A stretch of DNA of 64,000 bases from Hylemonella gracilis (lineage in GTDB: Bacteria; Pseudomonadota; Gammaproteobacteria; Burkholderiales; Burkholderiaceae_C), in NCBI RefSeq assembly GCF_004328645.1, contig NZ_CP031395.1:1017501-1081500 (forward strand). Reading direction: 5' to 3'. Below the pieces are notes generated by a model, which did no database searches, had not been told where the DNA came from, and saw only the letters and a list, made by a program, of their open reading frames with translations. Within the stretch, counting starts at the first letter, position 1. Each line of letters opens with the position of its first letter. Position numbers and translations under genes: made by a program. This document shows, piece by piece, positions 36,408 to 45,851 of this stretch.

Positions 36408-37559
36408 TCAAGCGCCTTGCTTCAAGCGCCGCCTGATCGGTCCGACGATGGCCTCGTCGTCCGCGCCCAGCAGGGGCGGCGCCGTAACCTGCAGGGCGCG
36501 CTCACCGTCGAAGCTCACGGGCGAGCGGATGGTCCGCCACTCGCCGCCCTCCGGATGCGGCGCGCTCACTTCCAGCTGCAGATGCCTGGCCTGCGGGTCC
36601 TGCATGGCCTCCTGGGTGTCGTACATGGGAGCGTGGGGCACGTCCTCGGTTTCAAGGCGCGTGCACCAGGCCGCGCGGTCGCGCTGGCGGAACAGGTCGC
36701 CCAGCAGCGCGATCAGTTCATCCTGGTGAGCGATGCGGCCCTCTCGATCAGCGAAACGAGGGTCCTGAAAGAGCGTGGGCCGCTCGATCGCGTTGGCCAG
36801 GCCTTGCCAGAACTTCTCGGGCGAGGACATGTGCAGCGCGATCCACTTGCCGTCGCCGCATTCGAGCACATAGGACTGCGACACGCTGGGGCGGCTGAAC
36901 GGCCCCATCACTTCGCCCTCGGAGAAGTAATGCGTGAAGGCGTCGAGGTTGAAGTGCGTCATGGCCTCCAGCATCGACACCTCGACCTTGCGGCCCTGGC
37001 CGGTGCGCCCGCGTTCCACCAGCGCGCCCAGCACGCCGTAGGCGGCATAGAAGCCCGTCAACGCGTCGGCGATCGCCGGACCGACCACGCGCGGGTTGGC
37101 CGGGTTGATCAGCAGCTTGAGGAAGGCGCTGGCCGCCTGGGCCACGGTGTCGTAGGCCGGGCGCGCGGCGGCGGGGCCGGTGGGGCCGAAGCCGCTGATG
37201 GCGCAGTAGACCAGCCGGGGGTTGAGCCCGCGCAGCCGCGCCTCGCCCGCGCCCAGTCGCTCGGCCGCGCCGGGGCGGAAGTTCTGGATGTAGACATCCG
37301 CGTCCTTGACCAGCTCGTCGAACACGGCCGCGTCCTCGGGCAGCTTGGGGTTCAGCGTGATGCTGCGCTTGTTGCGGTTGTAGGTCTGGAAGTGCGGGCT
37401 GTAGAGCCCACCGCGAAAGGCGCGGAAGGGGTCGCCCGTGCCGGGCTGCTCGATCTTGACGACCTCGGCACCCAGGTCGGCGAGGAACATGCCGGCAGCC
37501 GGCCCGGTGATGAAGGTGCCTTGTTCCAGGACCTTGATCCCGCTGAGGACTTGGTGCAT
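36408..37559 (-). CDS. CaiB/BaiF family (class III) CoA transferase
   Basis: Protein of 383 residues. It moves CoA between carboxylic acids through an aspartyl-CoA anhydride. The family start LSGIKVLEQGTFITGPAAGM and the block PGTGDPFRAFRGG are present, and a conserved ASP-containing segment lies further on. The substrate is unknown. The ATG at 37559 follows AGGAG on the minus strand. It is the first gene of the five-gene block (CoA transferase, dioxygenase, lyase, two Bug proteins) and diverges from a LysR gene across 145 bases. Confidence 0.92.
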   Translation of the reverse strand: MHQVLSGIKVLEQGTFITGPAAGMFLADLGAEVVKIEQPGTGDPFRAFRGGLYSPHFQTYNRNKRSITLNPKLPEDAAVFDELVKDADVYIQNFRPGAAERLGAGEARLRGLNPRLVYCAISGFGPTGPAAARPAYDTVAQAASAFLKLLINPANPRVVGPAIADALTGFYAAYGVLGALVERGRTGQGRKVEVSMLEAMTHFNLDAFTHYFSEGEVMGPFSRPSVSQSYVLECGDGKWIALHMSSPEKFWQGLANAIERPTLFQDPRFADREGRIAHQDELIALLGDLFRQRDRAAWCTRLETEDVPHAPMYDTQEAMQDPQARHLQLEVSAPHPEGGEWRTIRSPVSFDGERALQVTAPPLLGADDEAIVGPIRRRLKQGA

Positions 37560-37646
37560 CGACTATGTCTCCTGGTATTTTTCTTGTGCGGGCGGATGAA
37601 CGGAAATCAGGCTGAACTCTAGGTCGGGTTGATGAGTATTGAAAAT

Positions 37647-37669
37647 GATGGATATTCATGAATACCATC
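37647..37669. promoter_or_regulatory. Palindrome between CoA-transferase operon and LysR gene
   Basis: A perfect 12-base palindrome TATTCATGAATA at 37653-37664 is flanked by GATGG at 37647-37651 and CCATC at 37665-37669, giving 11-base arms with one extra A at 37652. It lies in the divergent promoter region about 35 bases before the LysR start and 90 before the CoA-transferase start. Its ATTC-N2-GAAT core (37654-37663, spacer AT) suits a LysR-type operator, which would control both directions. Confidence 0.65.
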
Positions 37670-37704
37670 GACACCATCGATGAACTGCCTGGAGATTCCC
37701 CGCC

Positions 37705-38613
37705 ATGGAGCTGCGGCATCTGCGCTATTTCAATGCGCTGGCGAGCTCGCTCAACTTCACGCGCGCCGCCGAGCGGCTGCACGTCACGCAGTCCACTCTG
37801 TCGCACCAGATCAAGCAGCTGGAGCAGGAACTGGACGTGCTGTTGTTCGACCGCGCGGCCAAGCGCGTGGTGCTGACCGAGGCGGGCGAGGCTTTTCTGC
37901 ACCATGCCACCCTGGCCCTGCAGGAGATCGATCGCGGCCTGGGGGCCTTGCGCGAGAACCCGGGTGAAGTCGAGGGCGAACTGCGCATCGGTGCGACCCA
38001 CACCTTCAACCTTGGCTTCATCCCCGACTGCATCGCGAGCTTCCAGCGGCGCTACGCCCAGACCCGCGTGATGGTGGATGAACTGGCTGCGGACGTGATC
38101 GCCCAGCGCCTGCAGCAGGGTACGCTGGACCTCGGCATCGCCTACCGGCCCACCGTGCCCGGGCCGCTGCAGTTCGAGCCGCTCTACCACGAGGAAATGG
38201 TGCTGGTGGTGGCGCAAGGCCATGCGCTGGCGCGGCGCAAGCGCGTGCGCATGGTCGAGCTGCACCGCCTGTCCATGGTGCTGCTGCCCGCCAGCTTCGC
38301 GACCCGGCAGATGCTGGACGAATGCTTCCGCTCCTGTGGTGCCGAGCCCCAGATCGTGGCCGAGATCAACACCCTGGCGCCCATCATGAGTCTGGTGGCC
38401 AAGACCCAGTTGGCCACGATCGCTGCGGCCGCCGCGGTGCCCGCGCATGCGGGCCTGTGCATCGTGCGGCTGGAAAGCCCGACGCCTGTGCGCACGCCCG
38501 GCATGCTGTGGTCTCCCGACAAAGGCGCCTCGGCACCGGCACGCGCTTTCTCGGCCATCGTGCGCAAGGTCGCGTTCCGTGCCAGCATGCGCGGGGTGGC
38601 GGAGCAGACCTAG
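37705..38613 (+). CDS. LysR-family regulator of the adjacent catabolic block
   Basis: Protein of 302 residues. The DNA-binding domain is MELRHLRYFNALASSLNFTR then AAERLHVTQSTLSHQIKQLE. The effector domain is of the CynR/CbbR-like type with LRIGATHTFNLGFIPDCIASF. The ATG at 37705 has GGAG at 37691-37694. The divergent placement against the CoA-transferase operon, with a palindrome between, makes it the likely regulator of that operon. Its coinducer is probably the substrate or an intermediate of the pathway. It is followed after 78 bases by mvaB. Confidence 0.92.
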   Translation: MELRHLRYFNALASSLNFTRAAERLHVTQSTLSHQIKQLEQELDVLLFDRAAKRVVLTEAGEAFLHHATLALQEIDRGLGALRENPGEVEGELRIGATHTFNLGFIPDCIASFQRRYAQTRVMVDELAADVIAQRLQQGTLDLGIAYRPTVPGPLQFEPLYHEEMVLVVAQGHALARRKRVRMVELHRLSMVLLPASFATRQMLDECFRSCGAEPQIVAEINTLAPIMSLVAKTQLATIAAAAAVPAHAGLCIVRLESPTPVRTPGMLWSPDKGASAPARAFSAIVRKVAFRASMRGVAEQT

Positions 38614-38691
38614 GCCCGGGTGTTTGACAATCCGGCGCAGCTTCCGCCGCCATTCCATCTCCTATCCCGAGAGAGCGCAGAGAGACCCGTC

Positions 38692-39627
38692 ATGAAACCA
38701 CTACCCCAGCGCGTCAAGCTCGTCGACGTCGGCCCACGCGATGGCCTGCAGAACGAAAAGCAGTCCGTGCCGACCGAGGTCAAGGTCGGGTTGGTGCAAC
38801 GCCTGCGGGCCGCGGGCCTGAGGCACATCGAGGTCACCAGTTTCGTCAGCCCCAAGTGGGTGCCGCAGATGGCGGACAACGCCGAGGTCATGCGGGGCCT
38901 GCACCGATCCATCGATGCCCCACGCGATGTGCGTTACGCGGTGCTGGTGCCGAACCTGCGGGGCTTGGACGCGGCCCTGGCCGCACCGCGCGAGGAATGG
39001 CCGGACGAGGTGGTGGTCTTTGGATCGGCTAGCGAGGCCTTCAGTCAGAAGAACATCAACTGCTCCATCGCCGAGAGCATCGAGCGCTTCGCGCCCGTGG
39101 TCGCGCGGGCGCTGGAGCACGGCATCGCGGTGCGCGGCGCGATGTCCTGCACGGTGGGCTGCCCTTACGAGGGTGAGGTCGCGCCCGAGCGCGTGGGCAT
39201 GCTGGCCCGGCTGATGAAGGACATCGGCGTGCAGCACGTGGGCGTGGCTGACACCATCGGCGTGGGCACGCCGCTCAAGGTGCAGCGCGTGCTCGACGCC
39301 ACGTTGCGGCACTATGGGGTGGACCAAGTGTCGGGTCACTTCCACGACACTTACGGCCAAGCCCTGTCCAACACACTCGCCAGTCTGGAGCTCGGCATCT
39401 GGCAGTTCGATGCCTCCGTGGCGGGCCTGGGTGGCTGCCCATACGCCAAGGGCGCGACCGGCAATGTGGCCACGGAAGACGTGGTGTACCTGCTGCACGG
39501 CATGGGCATCGAAACCGGCATCGACCTGGACGCGCTGATTGACGCAGGCGTCTACATCAGCGCCGCGCTGGGGCGCGAGCCGGTGTCGCGCGTGTCGAAG
39601 GCCGTGCGGGCCAAGCGCGCGGTCTGA
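38692..39627 (+). CDS. mvaB: Hydroxymethylglutaryl-CoA lyase
   Basis: Protein of 311 residues, TIM-barrel lyase of the DRE family, also called LiuE. It splits HMG-CoA into acetyl-CoA and acetoacetate, the last specific step of leucine catabolism. The N-terminal DVGPRDGLQNE holds the metal- and substrate-binding residues, and the C-terminal loop GGCPYAKGATGNVATEDVVY holds the catalytic cysteine. The ATG at 38692 (MKPLPQRVKLVDVG) is preferred to an upstream ATG at 38620. It completes the liu pathway but is separated from liuD by the 6 kb catabolic block. Confidence 0.95.
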   Translation: MKPLPQRVKLVDVGPRDGLQNEKQSVPTEVKVGLVQRLRAAGLRHIEVTSFVSPKWVPQMADNAEVMRGLHRSIDAPRDVRYAVLVPNLRGLDAALAAPREEWPDEVVVFGSASEAFSQKNINCSIAESIERFAPVVARALEHGIAVRGAMSCTVGCPYEGEVAPERVGMLARLMKDIGVQHVGVADTIGVGTPLKVQRVLDATLRHYGVDQVSGHFHDTYGQALSNTLASLELGIWQFDASVAGLGGCPYAKGATGNVATEDVVYLLHGMGIETGIDLDALIDAGVYISAALGREPVSRVSKAVRAKRAV

Positions 39628-39666
39628 TTCGCCCGACAGCAAAGGGGCCGCAGGCCAGGGGTATCG

Positions 39667-39690
39667 GGTAATCCCCCTACGTAGTGCTGC
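39667..39690. promoter_or_regulatory. Palindromic site upstream of the thiolase gene
   Basis: The eight-base palindrome CTACGTAG at 39678-39685 lies in AATCCCCCTACGTAGTGCTG, about 125 bases before the thiolase start. Sites of this look occur in promoters controlled by NarL/LuxR-type regulators, as far as I recall. The 181-base spacer 39628-39808 has no gene. Confidence 0.35.
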
Positions 39691-39808
39691 GGACCCGTTC
39701 CGGTGGCTGCCATGGCCTCCCTTTCGCGGCACAATTCCGTGGCTGGCCGCGCGTTCGTGGTCTTTCCAACTTCTGTCATTCTCGCGGCCCACTCCCAAGG
39801 AGCAAACC

Positions 39809-40990
39809 ATGTCCGATCCCATCGTCATCGTCAGCAGCGCCCGCACGCCCATGGGCGCTTTCATGGGCGACTTCGCGTCCCTCGCGGCGCACGACCTGGG
39901 GGGCGCGGCCATCAAGGCGGCCGTGGCGCGCGCGGGCATTGCGCCCGAACTGGTCAACGAAGCGATCATCGGCAACTGCCTGATGGCGGGCCAGGGCCAG
40001 GCGCCGGCCCGACAGGCGGGCTTCAAGGGCGGGCTGCCCAAGACCACCGGTTCGGTCACGCTGTCCAAGATGTGCGGCTCGGGCCTGCGTGCCGCGATGT
40101 TCGCGCACGACATGCTGGCCGCGGGCACGGCGGACGTGGTGGTCGCTGGTGGCATGGAGAGCATGACCAACGCGCCCTACCTGCTGCTCAAGGGGCGCGG
40201 CGGCTACCGCATGGGGCATGAGAAGGTCTACGACCACATGATGCTTGATGGCCTCGAAGACGCCTACGAAGCGGGTCGTGCCATGGGCACCTTCGGCGAG
40301 GACTGCGCGGCCAAGTACAAGTTCACGCGCGAAGCGCAGGACGCCTTCGCCATCGAGAGCGTCAAGCGCGCGCAGGTGGCCACGACCAGTGGCGCCTTCA
40401 AGGCCGAGATCACGCCCGTGACGGTGAAGACGCGCGCGGGCGAGACCGTGGTCGAGATCGATGAAGGCCCGGGCAAGGCCAAGCTGGACAAGATTCCCAC
40501 GCTCAAGCCCGCCTTCAAGAAGGACGGCACCATCACCGCCGCGTCCAGTTCCTCCATCAACGACGGCGCGGCTGCACTGGTGATGATGCGCGAGTCCACG
40601 GCCAAGAAGCTGGGCTGCAAGCCCCTGGCCAAGGTCATGGGCCATGCCATCAATTCGCATGAGCCCGAATGGTTCACCACCGCGCCCATCGGCGCCACGC
40701 AGAAGGCGCTGGCGCGCGCGGGGTGGAGCGTGAAGGACGTGGACCTGTGGGAAGTCAACGAGGCCTTCGCCGTCGTCCCCATGGCCCTGATGGCGGAACT
40801 CAAGGTGCCGCACGAGATCCTCAACGTCAACGGTGGTGCTTGCGCCCTGGGTCACCCGATCGGGGCCAGCGGCGCGCGCATCCTGGTCACCTTGCTGCAT
40901 GCCCTGCAGGCGCGCGGCAAGAAGCGCGGCCTGGCCACGCTGTGCATCGGCGGTGGCGAAGGTGTGGCGATGGCGATCGAGCGGGTCTGA
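39809..40990 (+). CDS. Acetyl-CoA C-acetyltransferase (thiolase)
   Basis: Protein of 393 residues, a degradative/biosynthetic thiolase. The acyl-accepting cysteine lies in LSKMCGSGLRAAMF, the catalytic His in NVNGGACALGHPIGASGARI, and the second Cys in TLCIGGGEG. With HMG-CoA lyase upstream it could convert acetoacetyl-CoA to two acetyl-CoA, but the CoA transferase needed to activate acetoacetate is not obvious here. ATG at 39809 with AAGGAG at 39797-39802. It is 181 bases downstream of mvaB and may have its own promoter. Confidence 0.94.
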   Translation: MSDPIVIVSSARTPMGAFMGDFASLAAHDLGGAAIKAAVARAGIAPELVNEAIIGNCLMAGQGQAPARQAGFKGGLPKTTGSVTLSKMCGSGLRAAMFAHDMLAAGTADVVVAGGMESMTNAPYLLLKGRGGYRMGHEKVYDHMMLDGLEDAYEAGRAMGTFGEDCAAKYKFTREAQDAFAIESVKRAQVATTSGAFKAEITPVTVKTRAGETVVEIDEGPGKAKLDKIPTLKPAFKKDGTITAASSSSINDGAAALVMMRESTAKKLGCKPLAKVMGHAINSHEPEWFTTAPIGATQKALARAGWSVKDVDLWEVNEAFAVVPMALMAELKVPHEILNVNGGACALGHPIGASGARILVTLLHALQARGKKRGLATLCIGGGEGVAMAIERV

Positions 40991-41083
40991 TCCCGGGACC
41001 CAGGGCCGCCTAAGCGTTGCGCGGCTCTCGGGATATGCGGTTGATCGGCTTCAATGCGAGCCGTTCGGCGGTCGAAAGGCGAG

Positions 41084-41112
41084 TTGGTGGCGTGGCACGA
41101 ACCTTGTATAAC
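41084..41112 (+). promoter_or_regulatory. Promoter of the chemotaxis receptor gene, sigma-70 or sigma-54-like
   Basis: Two readings overlap. TTGGTG at 41084-41089 and TATAAC at 41107-41112 with 17 bases between fit a sigma-70 promoter. TGGCACG at 41093-41099, four bases, then TTGTA at 41104-41108 fit the sigma-54 -24/-12 pattern with one deviation (GT instead of GC at -12). Both lie 33-50 bases before the start codon. Confidence 0.5.
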
Positions 41113-41144
41113 GCAAGGAACGTCCACTCAGAACAAGTTTTTCC

Positions 41145-42665
41145 ATGAAATTCAGCGCCAAACTCCTTGTCTGCGCCATGGTCCCCGCGGCGCTTTTCAT
41201 CCTTAGTCTGGTCGGCAGCATCGGGGGACTGGTCTATACAAAGAACCAGTTCAGCGGTTACATCGAGACCGAACAGCGCATCAGCGAGGGCTTGCGAGAG
41301 ATGTACGCCCAGGGCCTGCAGATGGGCCAGGCCTTGCGCAACATCGTGCTTGACCCGGGTAATTCCAAGGCCTACGACAACCTGGACGCCGCCCGCAAAG
41401 GCTATGAAAAGGCCTATGTGGACACGAGTGCCACGGCGCGTGGCACGGCCTTCGCCGACGGCCTGGACAAGCTGCCGCCGCTGCGTTCAGTGCATGCCCA
41501 GGCCCAGGAGCAGGTATTGGTCCTGATCAAGGCACAGTCGCCCGAGACGGCAAAATTCCTCAACAGCGCGGAGACGCCGGCCTGGCGCAATCTGCGCGGC
41601 GAACTGCTCAAGCAGATCGAGGTCGCGGGCCAGGCTGCCGCGCAGGCGCAGGCCCAGGTGGATGACCGCACCAAGCAGATGGTGTGGCTGGCCTTGTCCA
41701 TGGCTGCGTTGGCAGTGGTCGTTTCCGCCACCTTCACCGTCTATCTGCGTAACATTGTGAAAAATGAGTTAGGCGGCGACTTGGGCGAGGCGCGTGAGGC
41801 GTTGACCGAAATCGCCCATGGCAACCTGGCGCACGAGGTGCCGGGCAGTGGCCATCCGAACAGCCTGATGCAGGGCCTGTCGCGCATGCAGACGGCCCTG
41901 CGCCAACTGGTGGGTTCGGTGCGCGAGGCCTCGGGCAGCATCTCCAGTGCCAGCGCCGAGATTGCCCAGGGCAACCAGGACCTGTCCATGCGCACCGAGA
42001 GTCAGGCCAGCACCTTGCAACAGACCAGCGCCTCGATGGAGCAACTGGGCTCCACGGTGCGTCAGAACGCGGTGAATGCGCAGCAGGCCAATCAGTTCGC
42101 GCAGAGCGCGTCAGCCGTCGCGGCTCAGGGTGGCGAGGTCGTGTCCCAGGTGGTCAACACCATGAAGGGCATCAGCGACAGCTCGCGCAAGATCGCCGAG
42201 ATCATCAGCGTGATCGATGGCATCGCCTTCCAGACCAACATCCTCGCGTTGAACGCGGCGGTGGAAGCGGCGCGTGCGGGTGAACAGGGCCGGGGCTTCG
42301 CGGTGGTGGCCAGCGAGGTGCGTTCGCTGGCGGGTCGCAGTGCGGACGCGGCCAAGGAAATCAAGGCGCTGATCAGCGCCAGCGTCGCGCAGGTCGAGCA
42401 GGGTGAGTCCCTGGTCGATCGCGCTGGCAGCACCATGGGCGAGGTGGTGGCCAGCATCCAGCGGGTGACCGACATCATGGGCGAGATCAGCTCGGCCAGC
42501 AGTGCCCAGAGCGCCGAAGTCACGCAGATGGGCCAGGCCATCAGCAGCATGGACCAGGTCACGCAGCAGAACGCGGCCCTGGTGGAGGAATCCTCCGCCG
42601 CCGCGCTGAGCCTGCGTTCCCAGGCACAGCGCCTGGACCAGATGGTGGGCGTGTTCCGCCTCTGA
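41145..42665 (+). CDS. Methyl-accepting chemotaxis protein
   Basis: Protein of 506 residues. Transmembrane segments at about 7-30 and 178-200 flank a periplasmic helical ligand domain of about 145 residues. A HAMP region follows (about 205-255). The cytoplasmic signalling tip is near 365-395, with [20 protein letters not shown] and [20 protein letters not shown]. The C terminus ends in MVGVFRL, without the NWETF-like pentapeptide that tethers CheR, so adaptation would rely on other receptors. The ligand is unknown. It lies alone between the thiolase gene and a converging SDR gene; the potential sigma-54 site upstream is notable. Confidence 0.93.
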   Translation: MKFSAKLLVCAMVPAALFILSLVGSIGGLVYTKNQFSGYIETEQRISEGLREMYAQGLQMGQALRNIVLDPGNSKAYDNLDAARKGYEKAYVDTSATARGTAFADGLDKLPPLRSVHAQAQEQVLVLIKAQSPETAKFLNSAETPAWRNLRGELLKQIEVAGQAAAQAQAQVDDRTKQMVWLALSMAALAVVVSATFTVYLRNIVKNELGGDLGEAREALTEIAHGNLAHEVPGSGHPNSLMQGLSRMQTALRQLVGSVREASGSISSASAEIAQGNQDLSMRTESQASTLQQTSASMEQLGSTVRQNAVNAQQANQFAQSASAVAAQGGEVVSQVVNTMKGISDSSRKIAEIISVIDGIAFQTNILALNAAVEAARAGEQGRGFAVVASEVRSLAGRSADAAKEIKALISASVAQVEQGESLVDRAGSTMGEVVASIQRVTDIMGEISSASSAQSAEVTQMGQAISSMDQVTQQNAALVEESSAAALSLRSQAQRLDQMVGVFRL

Positions 42666-42726
42666 GTGACCATCGGGCCCGCCTGAGCGGCCTGATGCGC
42701 AGCGCAAGACCGCTCGGTGATGTCAG

Positions 42727-43563
<837 letters not shown>

Positions 43564-44313
43564 TCAGGGCAGCAACTGCCAAGCCGCGCGCGCGATCAGC
43601 AGCAGCGCGATCGCGCCCAGCACCAGGATGCAGATGCGCCGGTAATGGGCCTGGCCGTAGCGTTCGAACAGGCGCTGGCCCAGCAGGATGCCCACCACCT
43701 GGGCTGGTAGCGCCAGGGCCAGGTGCGGCAGGAACTGCGCGGGCATGCCGCTCAGCGCCACGACGGTGGCGAGCGAGACGATGTTCTGGCCCAGGAAGAC
43801 AAAGGTCATGCTGGCGCGCGCCGTCGCCGCCGCGAAGTGGCCGCTCAGGAAATAGGCCACCAGGGGCGGCCCGCCCATGGCCGAGAAACCATTGAGCAGG
43901 CCCGAGCTACCGCCGGCCAGGGCCGTGGCCACCGGGCCGGGTGCGCGCGTGGCGCGCCAGCCCGAGAGCAGCAACAGCGCCGTGGCCAGGACGATGAGAC
44001 CGATGGCCAGGCGCCCGGCGTCGGCCGGCACGCCCACCAGCAGCCAGGCCCCGAAGGGCGCGACCAGCACACTGCAGGCCAGCAGGGGTCCGACCCGGCG
44101 CCAAAGGATGTGGGGCCAGTCGCCGCGCAGGGTCTGCAGGCCCGAGAAGACCTGCAGGCCCATCATCACCGGGGCAATGGCCGCGGGCGGGAACACCAGG
44201 GACAGCGCGGGCGTCGCGAACAGCGCGGCACCGAAGCCGCTGAAGCCACGCATCACGCCCGCGGCGAAGATCGACAGGCCCACGAAGGCCAGGGTCCAGG
44301 CGGAGCCCTCCAT
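43564..44313 (-). CDS. TSUP/TauE-SafE family exporter, IsfE-like candidate
   Basis: Protein of 249 residues with about eight hydrophobic segments and the family's repeated glycine-rich halves (GVMRGFSGFGAALFATPALS and GGSSGLLNGFSAMGGPPLVA). Members export or import sulfur oxyanions and organosulfonates (TauE, SafE, IsfE). Direction cannot be told from sequence. It lies between the ABC ATPase gene (61 bases upstream) and the YdfG/IsfD-like reductase gene (69 bases downstream), which suits export of isethionate. Confidence 0.85.
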   Translation of the reverse strand: MEGSAWTLAFVGLSIFAAGVMRGFSGFGAALFATPALSLVFPPAAIAPVMMGLQVFSGLQTLRGDWPHILWRRVGPLLACSVLVAPFGAWLLVGVPADAGRLAIGLIVLATALLLLSGWRATRAPGPVATALAGGSSGLLNGFSAMGGPPLVAYFLSGHFAAATARASMTFVFLGQNIVSLATVVALSGMPAQFLPHLALALPAQVVGILLGQRLFERYGQAHYRRICILVLGAIALLLIARAAWQLLP

Positions 44314-44374
44314 GGCTCAGGTTTGGCCACGGCCCGAGGGGGCCGCGGCGGTCAAAACGGATCGAAACACGTGC

Positions 44375-45166
44375 TTACTTGATTTCCAGTTCGAGAAACT
44401 TGCGCACCCGATCGGTCTCCGGGTTCGTGAAGAACTTCTCGGGGGCGCAGCGCTCGATGATTTTGCCTTGTTCCAGGAACACCACCTGGTCCGACACGGC
44501 GCGGGCGAAATCCATCTCGTGCGTGACCACCATCATGGTGTAACCACCGCCCGCCAGGTCGCGCATCACGGCCAGCACCTCGCCCACGCGTTCCGGGTCC
44601 AGCGCCGAGGTGGGTTCGTCGAACAGCAGCACCTCGGGTTCGATGGCCAGCACGCGGGCGATGGCCACGCGCTGTTTCTGCCCACCCGAGAGTGTGTGCG
44701 GGTACTGCCCGGCCTTGTCGACCATGCCCACCCTGGCCAGCAGGGCCAGGGCCTGCTCACGCACCTGGGCCTTGGGCTTGCCCTGCACGTGCACGGGAAC
44801 TTCCATCACGTTCTGCAGCACGGTGAAATGCGGCCAGAGGTTGAAGCTCTGGAACACCATGCCCGTGCGCGCGCGCATCGCCGCCAGGGCTCGGCCCGGC
44901 AGCGGCTTGCCGGTCTGGTCGTCCACGCCCATGCGCGCACCGCCGATGCGGACTTCTCCGCGGTCGGGCTGTTCCAGCCAGTTCACGCAGCGCAACAGAG
45001 TGGACTTGCCCGAGCCCGAGGAGCCCAGGATGCTGACCACCTCGCCCTTGGCCACGCTGAGGTCGATGTCGCGCAGCACCTCCACGCCATTGAAGCTCTT
45101 GGACAGGTTGCGGATGGACACCGCGGGCGTGACGCCGGGCTGCGGCAGAGGTGGGTTCTCACTCAT
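44375..45166 (-). CDS. Polar amino acid ABC transporter, ATP-binding protein
   Basis: Protein of 263 residues. Walker A is GSSGSGKST, the signature is LSGGQKQRVAIARVLA and Walker B is VLLFDEPTSALDPERV. It belongs to the GlnQ/HisP/AotP group that powers amino acid uptake. The ATG at 45166 (MSENPPLPQPG) lies after GAGGAC and overlaps the stop of the preceding permease by eight bases; an upstream ATG at 45190 would deepen the overlap. It is fourth in the run binding protein, permease, permease, ATPase. Confidence 0.92.
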   Translation of the reverse strand: MSENPPLPQPGVTPAVSIRNLSKSFNGVEVLRDIDLSVAKGEVVSILGSSGSGKSTLLRCVNWLEQPDRGEVRIGGARMGVDDQTGKPLPGRALAAMRARTGMVFQSFNLWPHFTVLQNVMEVPVHVQGKPKAQVREQALALLARVGMVDKAGQYPHTLSGGQKQRVAIARVLAIEPEVLLFDEPTSALDPERVGEVLAVMRDLAGGGYTMMVVTHEMDFARAVSDQVVFLEQGKIIERCAPEKFFTNPETDRVRKFLELEIK

Positions 45167-45836
45167 ATTCAAGTCCTCGTAGCCGTCCATGGCGCCCGAA
45201 GCGGCGCATCAGCGCGTCCACCGCGATGCCCAGCGTCCAGTAGAGCCCGAGCACCAGCACGAAGGCTTCCATGGGGATGAAGTAGCGCGAAGACATGGCG
45301 TTGGCCGCCGCAGTCAGTTCGGTCACGGTGATGATGCCCAGGAAGGAGGTGTCCTTCAGGCACATGATGAGCAGGTTGCCGCTCTCGCCGCGCGTGCGCA
45401 TCACCAGCTGAGGCAGCACGATGCGCAGAAAGGCCTTGCCGCGCCGGTAGCCGTGGGCGTAGGCCGCGTCCAGCGAGCCGGGTGGCAGCACCAGGCGTGC
45501 GCCACGCAGCAGCTCGGCGTAATAGGCCGCATAGTAGACCGACAGACCGATCAGCCCCGCGTCCCAGGCTTCCAGTCGAATACCCAGCGAGGGCAGGCCG
45601 TAGTACAGCAGGTAGATGAAGATCAGGAAAGGCAGCATGCGCAGCGCGTTGATGCCCAGGCGCAGGGTGCGGCGCGCGGCGTTGTCCCGGCCTTCCAGCA
45701 GCCAGGCCAGCAGGCAGCCGAGCACGAAACTCAGCACGGCGGCGAGCACGAAGAGCAGCACCGTCGTGCCCAGTCCGCCGAGCATCAGGTCGCGGTGCTC
45801 CCACAGCGAAGTCCAATTGTTGGGCGTGTCAGACAT
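45159..45836 (-). CDS. Polar amino acid ABC transporter, permease
   Basis: Protein of 225 residues with the HisM/GlnP-type permease layout: about five membrane helices and the coupling-helix segment YAHGYRRGKAFLRIVLPQLV, which contacts the ATPase. The N terminus MSDTPNNWTSLWEHRDLML precedes the first helix. It lies 15 bases downstream of the other permease gene and overlaps the ATPase gene, so the two permeases form the heterodimer of one importer. Confidence 0.91.
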   Translation of the reverse strand: MSDTPNNWTSLWEHRDLMLGGLGTTVLLFVLAAVLSFVLGCLLAWLLEGRDNAARRTLRLGINALRMLPFLIFIYLLYYGLPSLGIRLEAWDAGLIGLSVYYAAYYAELLRGARLVLPPGSLDAAYAHGYRRGKAFLRIVLPQLVMRTRGESGNLLIMCLKDTSFLGIITVTELTAAANAMSSRYFIPMEAFVLVLGLYWTLGIAVDALMRRFGRHGRLRGLEYE

Positions 45837-45851
45837 GGGCCGGCGGTGTCC

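Noticed and set aside
42666..42726. Terminator between the chemotaxis receptor and the SDR gene
   Set aside because: GAGCGG/CCGCTC pairing exists at 42685-42715, but the loop is long and no T run follows in either direction.
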